Source of the DNA: Sphingomonas sp.
GTDB lineage: Bacteria; Pseudomonadota; Alphaproteobacteria; Sphingomonadales; Sphingomonadaceae
DNA: 8,207 bases
Direction: 5' to 3'
NCBI GenBank assembly: GCA_019747165.1
Contig: JAIERC010000006.1
Location: 1 to 8,207, forward strand
Shown in pieces: positions 1 through 5,913 of this stretch; the stretch's first letter is position 1; every line of letters starts with the position of its first letter. A program made the position numbers and the translations under genes. The notes under the pieces were generated by a model, which worked only from the letters and a program-made list of their open reading frames with translations, was not told the origin of the DNA and ran no database searches.

Positions 1-17
1 TAAGCTTCTCCCAGCTG

Positions 18-80
18 CTTACGTGACGAAGGGCGGCGGTCGCAAGACCGCCGCCCTTTTCGTTTGGCCCGTCACGTAAG
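18..80 (+). terminator. Strong intrinsic terminator nested in an outer inverted repeat
   Basis: An 11-bp perfect GC-rich stem (31-41 with 46-56) closes on a GCAA loop and is followed on the plus strand by TTTTCGTTT, the usual form of a rho-independent terminator. A-T pairs (29-30 with 57-58) extend the stem. An outer perfect 10-bp inverted repeat, CTTACGTGAC (18-27) and GTCACGTAAG (71-80), encloses it. The T-tract favours termination of a plus-strand gene lying left of the window; TAA at 1-3 could be its stop codon but this cannot be shown. The minus-strand accA stop lies 8 bp away. In that direction the hairpin is followed by only two T residues before CG, so it would terminate the accA transcript less efficiently, though it could still protect the 3' end. 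Confidence 0.85.
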
Positions 81-88
81 GTCGCGTG

Positions 89-1036
89 TTAGAGGCGACC
101 GATCGTCAGGAATTTCTTCCGACGTCCGGCAAGCAATTGTGCAGGGTTAGCCGTGTCCAGATCACTCAGCGCCTGGGCAATGGCGTCGCCCAGTGCCGCA
201 ATTGCGCGCTTTGGATCACGCTGCGCCCCGCCTAGCGGCTCAGGAACGATGGTATCAATCACGCCAAGCGCCTTCAAATCCTGCGCCGTGACCTTCATCG
301 CTTCGGCTGCGTCAGCCGCGCGGTCCGATGTGCGCCAGAGGATAGAGGCGCAGCCCTCAGGCGAAATCACTGAATAAACGGCGTGTTCGAACATCAGCAC
401 CCGGTTGCCGCTCGCCAGCGCAACGGCACCGCCCGATCCACCTTCGCCGACGATTGCACTCACCATCGGCACGCCCAGCGACAGGCAGCGCGCCGTGCTG
501 CGGGCAATTGCTTCTGCCTGGCCGCGCTCCTCGGCCTGGATCCCAGGAAACGCGCCCGACGTATCCACCAACGTAACGACGGGCAGACCGAAACGGTCGG
601 CCAAATCCATCAATCGGATTGCCTTGCGATACCCCTCGGGCTTGCCCATGCCGAAATTGTGACGAAGCCGACTGGCGGTATCGTCCCCTTTTTCATGGCC
701 GATGACGACAACGCCGCGTCCTCGGAAACGCGCAAGTCCGCCTTGGATTGCCTGATCATCGCCAAAGGCGCGATCACCGGCCAGCGGCATGAAATCACTG
801 AACAAACCGGCGACATAATGCTTGAAATGCGGTCGATCACCATGCCGGGCGACCTGTGTTTTCTGCCACGGGGTCAGCCGCGCATAGGTATCGCGCAGCA
901 ATTTATCGGATTTGACCTGCAGACGGGCGACATCGGCATCGATATCGACACTCCCGCCGGCTGCGGTTTCCCGCAACTCGTCGATCCGGGCCTGAAGCTC
1001 CGCAATCGGTTTTTCAAAATCTAGAAAGCTTGCCAT
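89..1036 (-). CDS. accA: Acetyl-CoA carboxylase carboxyltransferase subunit alpha
   Basis: AccA forms, with AccD, the carboxyltransferase that moves the carboxyl group from carboxybiotin on AccB to acetyl-CoA, giving malonyl-CoA for fatty-acid synthesis in the cytoplasm. The 315-residue product has the usual family length. It shows the N-terminal helix start (FLDFEKPIAEL), TPWQKTQVARH (55-65), GHEKG (113-117), the DTSGAFPG crotonase-fold segment (158-165) followed by AEERGQAEAIA, the glycine-rich GEGGSGGA active-site loop (197-204), VISPEGCASILW (223-234) and the basic tail RRKKFLTIGR (305-314). The ATG at 1036 is chosen because homology begins there; the open frame runs further upstream only because it overlaps xerD. 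It lies 13 bp after the xerD stop and is probably cotranscribed with it. No good Shine-Dalgarno is visible, so translation may depend on coupling. Nothing in it looks truncated or altered. Confidence 0.97.
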   Translation of the reverse strand: MASFLDFEKPIAELQARIDELRETAAGGSVDIDADVARLQVKSDKLLRDTYARLTPWQKTQVARHGDRPHFKHYVAGLFSDFMPLAGDRAFGDDQAIQGGLARFRGRGVVVIGHEKGDDTASRLRHNFGMGKPEGYRKAIRLMDLADRFGLPVVTLVDTSGAFPGIQAEERGQAEAIARSTARCLSLGVPMVSAIVGEGGSGGAVALASGNRVLMFEHAVYSVISPEGCASILWRTSDRAADAAEAMKVTAQDLKALGVIDTIVPEPLGGAQRDPKRAIAALGDAIAQALSDLDTANPAQLLAGRRKKFLTIGRL

Positions 1037-1049
1037 GAGGCCGCTTCGG

Positions 1050-1955
1050 TTAGGCCGGACGACGCGGAAGGTCAACGAGCGGGTGACGCGCATTGACCAA
1101 AGCGACCAGCCGACTGCTGTCAACATGGGTATAAATTTCAGTGGTAGCGATGTCGGCATGGCCGAGCATGAGCTGGAGCGCGCGCAGATCTGCGCCGCCT
1201 TCAAGCAAATGGGTGGCAAAGGCGTGGCGGAGCACATGCGGGCTGACGCGTTCGGGTGGAATCCCGGCCTGGGCTGCCAGCTCTTTGAGCAGTTGATAGA
1301 GCCTGATCCGCGACAAATGGGCCTTGCCGCCCGGGAATAGCCAGGCGGATCCTGCCGGCAGCAAGTCGCGCCAGCGGGCGACGGCAGCACGGGCGCGGTC
1401 AGAAATCGGCACCAACCGCTCGCGCCCGCCCTTGCCGCGCATGATCAGAAATGGACGATCGGGGGACACGGCATTGCGCGGGATCGACACCAGCTCGCTC
1501 GCCCGCAATCCTGACCCGTAAAGCAACTCAACCAGGGCAGCGAGCCGCAGATCGAGCGGATTGACGGGGACCAGCGCCATTCTTTCCGCAATCACCGCAA
1601 ACAGGGCATCGACATCGCCATGGGCGAGTGTTTTGGGTAACCGCCGCGCCGCGCCGGGCCGGGGAAGGCTCGCACCAGGATCATCGGCGCGGTGCCCCTC
1701 CTCGACCAGAAAGGCATAGAAGCGCCGCAGGGCTGCCGCTCTGCGCGCCACGGTTGCGCGCGCCAATGCTGCCCAATTGCCAGACAATCGGGCTAGATCA
1801 TCCGGCGATGCGTCTGCCAATCCCTGCGCCAAAAAGGTGGACGCGAGGACAAGGTCGCTCCGATAGGCGGCCAGTGTATTGGCGGCGGCACCGCTTTCTG
1901 CCGCCATCATCTCCAGAAATCGCTCAATCAGCGCTCTATCGCCCGCCCCTGTCAA
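1050..1955 (-). CDS. xerD: Site-specific tyrosine recombinase XerD
   Basis: XerD, with XerC, resolves chromosome dimers at dif during cell division, normally under FtsK control. With the start used here the protein has 301 residues, close to the roughly 298 of E. coli XerD. The N-terminal SAM-like core-binding domain spans about 5-90 (ALIERFLEMMAAE, NTLAAYRSDL) and the catalytic domain about 108-295. All six catalytic residues are visible: R151 in GSGLRASEL, K175 in RGKGGRER, H240 and R243 in SPHVLRHAF, H266 in LGHADI and nucleophile Y275 in EIYTH. The start is a TTG whose TTGA overlaps the TGA stop of the upstream gene; the open frame extends to 2063 but that stretch lies inside the upstream gene and does not look like XerD. 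An internal ATG (residue 16) would remove the first helix. Naming XerD rather than XerC rests on length and on the accA/aroK neighbourhood known in alphaproteobacteria. Confidence 0.92.
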   Translation of the reverse strand: MTGAGDRALIERFLEMMAAESGAAANTLAAYRSDLVLASTFLAQGLADASPDDLARLSGNWAALARATVARRAAALRRFYAFLVEEGHRADDPGASLPRPGAARRLPKTLAHGDVDALFAVIAERMALVPVNPLDLRLAALVELLYGSGLRASELVSIPRNAVSPDRPFLIMRGKGGRERLVPISDRARAAVARWRDLLPAGSAWLFPGGKAHLSRIRLYQLLKELAAQAGIPPERVSPHVLRHAFATHLLEGGADLRALQLMLGHADIATTEIYTHVDSSRLVALVNARHPLVDLPRRPA

Positions 1956-3793
1956 AGCCGGGCCAGCGCCTCTACGGCGATCATCCGAGCCTGTCCCTCC
2001 AGCCCAACCTGCTGAAGGGCGGAGACGATGTGATAAAGGGCTTCCGGCGATACGCCGTGCCAATTGGGTGTCTGCATGCCCACCGCCGCCAACAGCATCA
2101 CCGTTGCTGGCTGGCGCTGTTCGGCGGCACGATGGATAGCACGGGTCCAGCTGTTGCTGCTGGCGAAGTTGATTGACAGCCCATTGGCCAAACTACTGGT
2201 ATCGCGCGCGCTCAATCGACCCAACCCAGCAAGACCCGCCACCAGCATTTTGACCTTAACGCCGCTGATATCGGTCGCACGGCTGCGATAGGTATCGACG
2301 TCCCCACGGCTAATCATCCCGCCTGTTTCAGCCAAGGCCAGCATGCCCCAGCCATTGCTGCCGCGGCTCACATCAGACTGCCAGCGCAAGGCCGGGCCTT
2401 CCAACCCGGCGCTGAGCATCGATGCGATCAGGCGATCAGCATCAGGGGCATCCCGATAGGGGGCAATCGTCGTCGCCGCACGCGCGGTCATCACCAGCCG
2501 GGCATATTGCGCGCGCGGTTGCTTCGGTTCATCCCAGAGCGCGCGCATCGCAACCAGCCGGGCGTCGCGGCTGGGATCCGCATAGGCAGCCCGCAAATCA
2601 CGGGCAATACCGAGTTCGGCCGTGCCCTGATCATCATCACTGTCAATCTTGCCATATAGATCGACGATCGCCGCGTTGGACAGCACGCCTTGCGCTGCCG
2701 CCAGTTCGGCCGCCGGTGCCCGCGCTGTTTCGGTCAATTGCGGTGCCTGGGCGCGCCAATATTGGACCTGCGAGGCGACAGTCCGGAACAAGGCAGGCGG
2801 AATTTCAGCCCCGGTCGCCACCGCGAGACCATAGCGCCAAATGGTCAGCCGATCGACATTGTCCCACTCGATGGTCACTGCGCCCTGGCCCTTTGATCCC
2901 AAGCCAACGACCTTTTCGGCCAGCAACAGATCGATTCCGCGCGCAGCCCCCGTCCGGCGCGCGGCCTTTATCTGGGTGCTGGCTTTGGTCGAATATCCCG
3001 ACAGCGAAGCGCACATCGCATCGGCCAATATCCACGCGCGCTCGCTTGAAACCGCACGCGCAGCGCTGACCACGGGGCAGACCACCGCCGGATCGCCCGA
3101 TGCCAACGCGGCCTGCATGGAGACCTGATAGAGCTTGGGCGTGTAGCGATTGGGATCGATGCTTTGCACCATCGCGCGGGCAACGGCGGATTCGCCCATC
3201 CGCACCAGCAGCCAGGCCCGTTCAGCCGCAAAATCAGCGCCATTCACCCCCGGCGGCGCGAAAACCTGAGTCGCAAGGGCCTGACGGAGGCCAATCGATA
3301 CCCAGCGCGACGGCACCGGCGCATTCAACTTGCGCATCAGCGTCTGCAAAAAACGGCCATCGGCGCTGCCGAACGCTCGAGGACTCATGCCGCCTTCGGC
3401 TAGGCCGACGACACCCGCCAAAGACGGCGAGCGCTGCGCATAGCTAGGGATGTCGAACGCCGCGAGCAGCTTGGGATCGATTTCTTGGGGGGTCCCGACC
3501 GAATCGGAAACCGATGCCAATGTATCGGCCGGCACCAACGTGCTGTTCAAGGGGGCCGAGGTGACACTTGCAGACGGGCCAGCGCCGTCCGCTGGTACCT
3601 GCAGCGGAGCGGCACGCGTCGATGAGGGCGCTGGCGTCGGCGCAGCGACCGGATCGCCAAAGCCCGGCGGCAGGATTGATTCGGGCTTTTCCTGACCAAG
3701 CGCCGGAAGACCAGCGGCAATCAGACCGAGCGCAAGCGCACCCGTGCCAACTTTATTTCTGGAGAGACGCAAGCGGCACAACCTTTTCAACAT
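1952..3793 (-). CDS. Exported helical protein of unknown function
   Basis: I do not recognise a named domain in this 613-residue protein. Residues 1-34 look like a Sec signal peptide: basic start (MLKRLCRLRLSRNK), hydrophobic core GALALGLIAAGL, then ALGQ before a charged mature end. Residues 38-105 are rich in Pro, Ala and Ser and are probably a disordered linker. From about 105 to the end the sequence is almost all Ala/Leu/Arg-rich helix pairs (for example 187-212, 224-262, 453-472, 555-572, 583-612), resembling a TPR-like or other alpha-solenoid, but no clear repeat consensus is seen. Two cysteines, C239 and C261, could form a disulfide in the periplasm. The gene overlaps xerD by 4 bp (TTGA) and its 5' end overlaps the small membrane-protein gene by 41 bp. 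A TTG at 3772, preceded by AAAAGG about 9 nt upstream, is a possible alternative start that keeps the hydrophobic core. A periplasmic scaffold or cell-envelope role is inference only. Confidence 0.85.
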   Translation of the reverse strand: MLKRLCRLRLSRNKVGTGALALGLIAAGLPALGQEKPESILPPGFGDPVAAPTPAPSSTRAAPLQVPADGAGPSASVTSAPLNSTLVPADTLASVSDSVGTPQEIDPKLLAAFDIPSYAQRSPSLAGVVGLAEGGMSPRAFGSADGRFLQTLMRKLNAPVPSRWVSIGLRQALATQVFAPPGVNGADFAAERAWLLVRMGESAVARAMVQSIDPNRYTPKLYQVSMQAALASGDPAVVCPVVSAARAVSSERAWILADAMCASLSGYSTKASTQIKAARRTGAARGIDLLLAEKVVGLGSKGQGAVTIEWDNVDRLTIWRYGLAVATGAEIPPALFRTVASQVQYWRAQAPQLTETARAPAAELAAAQGVLSNAAIVDLYGKIDSDDDQGTAELGIARDLRAAYADPSRDARLVAMRALWDEPKQPRAQYARLVMTARAATTIAPYRDAPDADRLIASMLSAGLEGPALRWQSDVSRGSNGWGMLALAETGGMISRGDVDTYRSRATDISGVKVKMLVAGLAGLGRLSARDTSSLANGLSINFASSNSWTRAIHRAAEQRQPATVMLLAAVGMQTPNWHGVSPEALYHIVSALQQVGLEGQARMIAVEALARL

Positions 3794-3890
3794 GCGTCAA
3801 GGGACGCTCGCCGTTACGGCCCGCAAGCACGACCAGCCCAGCCCCCAGGACAATGACCACAATGGCGATGACAATGAGCAGGCGAGTCAT
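3753..3890 (-). CDS. Small single-pass membrane protein (45 aa)
   Basis: This short gene encodes a 45-residue protein. It opens with MTR followed by about 20 hydrophobic residues (LLIVIAIVVIVLGAGLVVLA, residues 4-23), a clear membrane helix or uncleaved signal anchor. A 22-residue polar tail follows, beginning GRNGERP and ending VEKVVPLASLQK. The ATG at 3890 has AAGG 8 nt upstream and a good -10 box further up (TATACT, 3917-3912), so both transcription and translation signals fit. It is the first gene of the run leading to the exported 613-residue protein, xerD and accA, and its 3' end overlaps the next gene by 41 bp in another frame. The Arg and Gly residues after the helix suggest a short cytoplasmic N-terminus and the tail outside, but topology is uncertain. 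Function is unknown; a partner role for the exported protein next door is a guess. Confidence 0.68.
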   Translation of the reverse strand: MTRLLIVIAIVVIVLGAGLVVLAGRNGERPLTHVEKVVPLASLQK

Positions 3891-3973
3891 GACAGGTACC
3901 TTGGCAGTCTGAGTATACGAAGCGATAGGCTTTTTTGCCCGAGCGGCTTGCTCGCTGTATAGCCCCGCAGATA
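3891..3973. promoter_or_regulatory. Divergent promoter region between the minus-strand operon and aroK
   Basis: This 83-bp gap serves both directions. On the minus strand, TATACT (3917-3912; 5 of 6 to the sigma-70 -10 consensus) lies 21 bp before the ATG at 3890; its -35 is poor. On the plus strand a separate candidate precedes aroK and is listed on its own. Between them lie a run of six T residues (3931-3936) and a small inverted repeat, CGAGC (3940-3944) / GCTCG (3950-3954) with a 5-nt centre, which falls in the spacer of the aroK promoter and could be an operator or chance. Assignments come from reading consensus matches by eye. Confidence 0.5.
3935..3963 (+). promoter_or_regulatory. Candidate aroK promoter
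   Basis: TTGCCC (3935-3940) and TATAGC (3958-3963) are separated by exactly 17 bp, each matching 4 of 6 sigma-70 consensus positions. Transcription would start near 3970, giving an aroK leader of only a few bases before the ATG at 3974. That agrees with the absence of a Shine-Dalgarno sequence in front of aroK. Confidence 0.45.
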
Positions 3974-4528
3974 ATGTTGCAAAACCAGCTTCTCCTCAAA
4001 AATTGGCACGGGCGGCCAATCGTGCTGATCGGGCTGATGGGTGTCGGCAAATCCACCGTTGGCAGGCGGCTGGCAACGCGGTTGGCGCTGCCCTTTGTCG
4101 ATGCCGATAGCGAAATCGAGGCGGCGGCCGATATGTCTATTGCCGACATATTCGAACGATTCGGGGAGGAATATTTCCGCGACGGTGAACGCCGCGTCAT
4201 TGCCCGATTGATTGACGGCACGCCCAAGGTGATCGCGACGGGCGGGGGTGCCTTCATCAATGCCGAAACGCGCGCCTTGATTCTCGATTCTGCGCTGGCC
4301 GTATGGCTTGATGCCAATCCAAAGGTGCTGGCGGAACGGGTTCGGCGGCGCGACACCCGCCCGCTGCTCCGCAATCGCGATCCGGCAGAGGTACTCACCG
4401 AACTCGCGCGCATCCGCAATCCGATCTATGCGCTGGCGCCGATCCACATATCCAGCCAACAGGCACCGCATGAGACCACCGTGGCGGCAATTCTGAAGGC
4501 ACTGGCGACAAGGGCGAATGATCAGTGA
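3974..4528 (+). CDS. aroK: Shikimate kinase
   Basis: Shikimate kinase transfers phosphate from ATP to the 3-hydroxyl of shikimate, the fifth step of the chorismate pathway, in the cytoplasm. The 184-residue product has normal family length. The Walker A P-loop GLMGVGKST lies at 20-28, the shikimate-binding DAD motif at 43-45 (followed by SEIE), FRDGERRVI at 68-76 with the substrate-contacting arginine R69, the GGG motif at 90-92, and the lid segment DTRPLLR at 127-133. The ATG at 3974 is chosen: the open frame reaches a TTG at 3935, but that TTG coincides with the candidate -35 box and the added 13 residues are not family-like. The stop overlaps the start of aroB by 4 bp (GTGA). The symbol aroK rather than aroL rests on this linkage to aroB. 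The gene may be translated from a nearly leaderless message. Confidence 0.96.
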   Translation: MLQNQLLLKNWHGRPIVLIGLMGVGKSTVGRRLATRLALPFVDADSEIEAAADMSIADIFERFGEEYFRDGERRVIARLIDGTPKVIATGGGAFINAETRALILDSALAVWLDANPKVLAERVRRRDTRPLLRNRDPAEVLTELARIRNPIYALAPIHISSQQAPHETTVAAILKALATRANDQ

Positions 4529-5625
4529 TTCAAATCAACGTCGACTTGGGCACGCGCGGCTATCCCGTGGTGATCGACGCCGGGCTACTCAGTCGCGCGG
4601 CTGAATGGCTCAAACCGCTTGCCCATTGGCGATCGATGGCGATCGTCACCGATTCGAACCTCTCGCATCACCGGCAGACGCTGGAAGCTGCGCTTGCTGC
4701 GGCCGGTATTGCCACAACGGTGATCGAGCTCGACCCAGGTGAGGGCAGCAAGAGCTGGGTGACGCTCGAATCCCTGACCAATCAGTTGCTCGAATTGGGG
4801 ATTGAGCGCGGCGACCATGTCATCGCGTTGGGCGGTGGCGTGATCGGGGACCTGGTTGGCTTTGCCTGCGCGATTCTGAAGCGCGGCTGCAACTTCGTTC
4901 AAATCCCCACCACTTTGCTCGCACAGGTTGATAGCTCGGTTGGCGGCAAGACCGCGATCAATACGCGCGCCGGCAAGAATTTGATCGGCGCCTTCCATCA
5001 ACCATCGCTGGTGCTGATCGATCCCGAAACGCTGGCCACCCTGCCCCCGCGTGAACTGCGCGCGGGCTATGCAGAGGTGGTCAAATATGGCCTGATCGAT
5101 GATGCCAATTTTTTCGCCTGGTGTGAAGCCAATGGCGCAGCGCTGATCGCTGGCGACATTGCGCTGCGCACCACCGCCATTGCGCATAGCATCGCCGCCA
5201 AGGCGCGAATCGTCGCCGAAGACGAGCGTGAGACCACCGGGAAGCGGGCGCTGCTCAATCTTGGGCATACGTTCGGCCATGCACTGGAGGCCGAAACCGG
5301 TTTTTCGGCCGCGCTGTTGCACGGTGAAGCTGTCGCCGCCGGCATGGCGCTGGCCTATGGCTATTCGGCTGATCGCGGTTTTTGCCCGGCGGAGGATGCA
5401 GCCAGAATTGGCGCGCATCTGCGCGATGTTGGCCTGCCCGATGGCCTGGCCGCCGCCGGTATAAGCGCAAGCGGCGCGACGCTTGTCGATCATATGCGCC
5501 ACGACAAGAAAATGGCCGGGGGCAGCTTGCCCTTTCTGCTCAGCCGCGGAATTGGCAAAACCTATCTCGATAGCGCCGTAAATCTCGCCGATGTCGCCCG
5601 ATATCTTGATCGTCAGACCGGCTGA
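4525..5625 (+). CDS. aroB: 3-dehydroquinate synthase
   Basis: AroB converts DAHP to 3-dehydroquinate, the second step of the shikimate pathway, using NAD+ and a divalent metal (Zn2+ or Co2+). The 366-residue product has normal length. Visible motifs are PGEGSKS (71-77), the NAD-binding GGGVIGD (103-109), IPTTLLAQVDSSVGGKTAIN (127-146), KNLIGAFHQP (151-160) and the metal ligands E184 (YAEVVKYG), H248 (LNLGHTFGH) and H266 (LLHGEAV). The GTG start at 4525 sits inside the aroK stop (GTGA), so translation is probably coupled; the next residues, IQINVDLG, match the family N-terminus. Its TGA shares one base with the ATG of the DUF2256 gene. A long antisense frame covers nearly all of this gene and is a codon-bias shadow. 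Confidence 0.97.
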   Translation: MIQINVDLGTRGYPVVIDAGLLSRAAEWLKPLAHWRSMAIVTDSNLSHHRQTLEAALAAAGIATTVIELDPGEGSKSWVTLESLTNQLLELGIERGDHVIALGGGVIGDLVGFACAILKRGCNFVQIPTTLLAQVDSSVGGKTAINTRAGKNLIGAFHQPSLVLIDPETLATLPPRELRAGYAEVVKYGLIDDANFFAWCEANGAALIAGDIALRTTAIAHSIAAKARIVAEDERETTGKRALLNLGHTFGHALEAETGFSAALLHGEAVAAGMALAYGYSADRGFCPAEDAARIGAHLRDVGLPDGLAAAGISASGATLVDHMRHDKKMAGGSLPFLLSRGIGKTYLDSAVNLADVARYLDRQTG

Positions 5626-5768
5626 TGCCCAATGGGGTGGCCAAACGCGATTTGCCGACAAAAATTTGCGCCACCTGTCAGCTCCCCTTTAGCTGGCGTA
5701 AGAAATGGGCGCGCGATTGGGACAATGTCCGCTATTGTTCCGACCGATGCAGAAAATCGGCCCGGTAG
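5625..5768 (+). CDS. DUF2256-type small zinc-binding protein (47 aa)
   Basis: This 47-residue gene encodes a protein with two cysteine pairs, C15-x2-C18 and C38-x3-C42, around the signature FSWRKKWARDWDNVRYCS (22-39). The pattern CxxC, F-x-WRKKW-x-R-x-W, YCS-x-RC is how I recognise the DUF2256 family, whose members are about this size and whose role is not established. The four cysteines suggest one bound zinc, by inference. The ATG overlaps the aroB stop by one base (TGATG) and has no clear Shine-Dalgarno, which points to coupled translation with aroB. A GTG at residue 5 (5637) is another possible start and would give MAKRDLP, close to the usual family N-terminus. It is too short to judge base composition against its neighbours. 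Function unknown. Confidence 0.85.
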   Translation: MPNGVAKRDLPTKICATCQLPFSWRKKWARDWDNVRYCSDRCRKSAR

Positions 5769-5913
5769 AACTATCGGCTGGGGACTACCCCCTACCCGAT
5801 TTGGGCGTTTTTGAGTGGTCGTGATGGACCTGCCCGCGCAACCGGTGCACAAATGATTGTTGAATCAATGCCCGATCGCGTGTTTGATCGATTCGCAAAT
5901 TAGGGGGGTGCGT
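5769..5913 (+). promoter_or_regulatory. Intergenic region with candidate promoter for the MBL-GAF gene
   Basis: This 145-bp gap holds a GC-rich element, GGGGACTACCCCCTACCC (5780-5797), then a weak CCCG-ATT-TGGG hairpin followed by CGTTTTTG (5795-5813). That hairpin might weakly terminate the aroK-aroB-DUF2256 message. Further on, TTGAAT (5860-5865) and TTTGAT (5883-5888) sit 17 bp apart as a possible sigma-70 promoter with a leader of about 19 nt. GAATC (5862-5866) and GATTC (5890-5894) are GANTC sites that CcrM would methylate in alphaproteobacteria; two in this length is not beyond chance. AGGGGGG (5902-5908), 5 nt before the ATG at 5914, is a good Shine-Dalgarno-like tract. Confidence 0.4.

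Noticed and set aside
383..1024. Long plus-strand open frame opposite accA
   Set aside because: It lies wholly antisense to a clearly real accA, its product is rich in Arg, His and Gln with no domain, and such shadow frames are expected with GC-biased third positions.
1037..1390. N-terminal extension of accA
   Set aside because: The extra 118 codons lie on top of xerD coding sequence and read as low-quality Ser/Arg/Pro-rich peptide; AccA homology starts at the ATG at 1036.
2422..3447. Several plus-strand frames opposite the exported helical protein
   Set aside because: The products are Arg/Pro/Ser-rich and without motifs, while the minus strand gives a single 613-codon frame with a signal peptide and consistent composition.
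3814..4471. Two minus-strand open frames of about 200 codons opposite aroK
   Set aside because: They are antisense to aroK and have no domain. The true coding in this part of the minus strand is the short membrane protein at 3753-3890, which is in a different frame from the 3814-4419 ORF that covers most of it.
4585..5661. 358-codon minus-strand open frame opposite aroB
   Set aside because: It mirrors aroB almost exactly and has no recognisable motif, a composition unlike the real genes and no ribosome binding site; aroB itself has every catalytic motif.
5854..5867. Short palindrome TGATT-GTTG-AATCA upstream of the MBL-GAF gene
   Set aside because: Five-base arms with a four-base centre are expected by chance in a region of this size, and no known site matches it.
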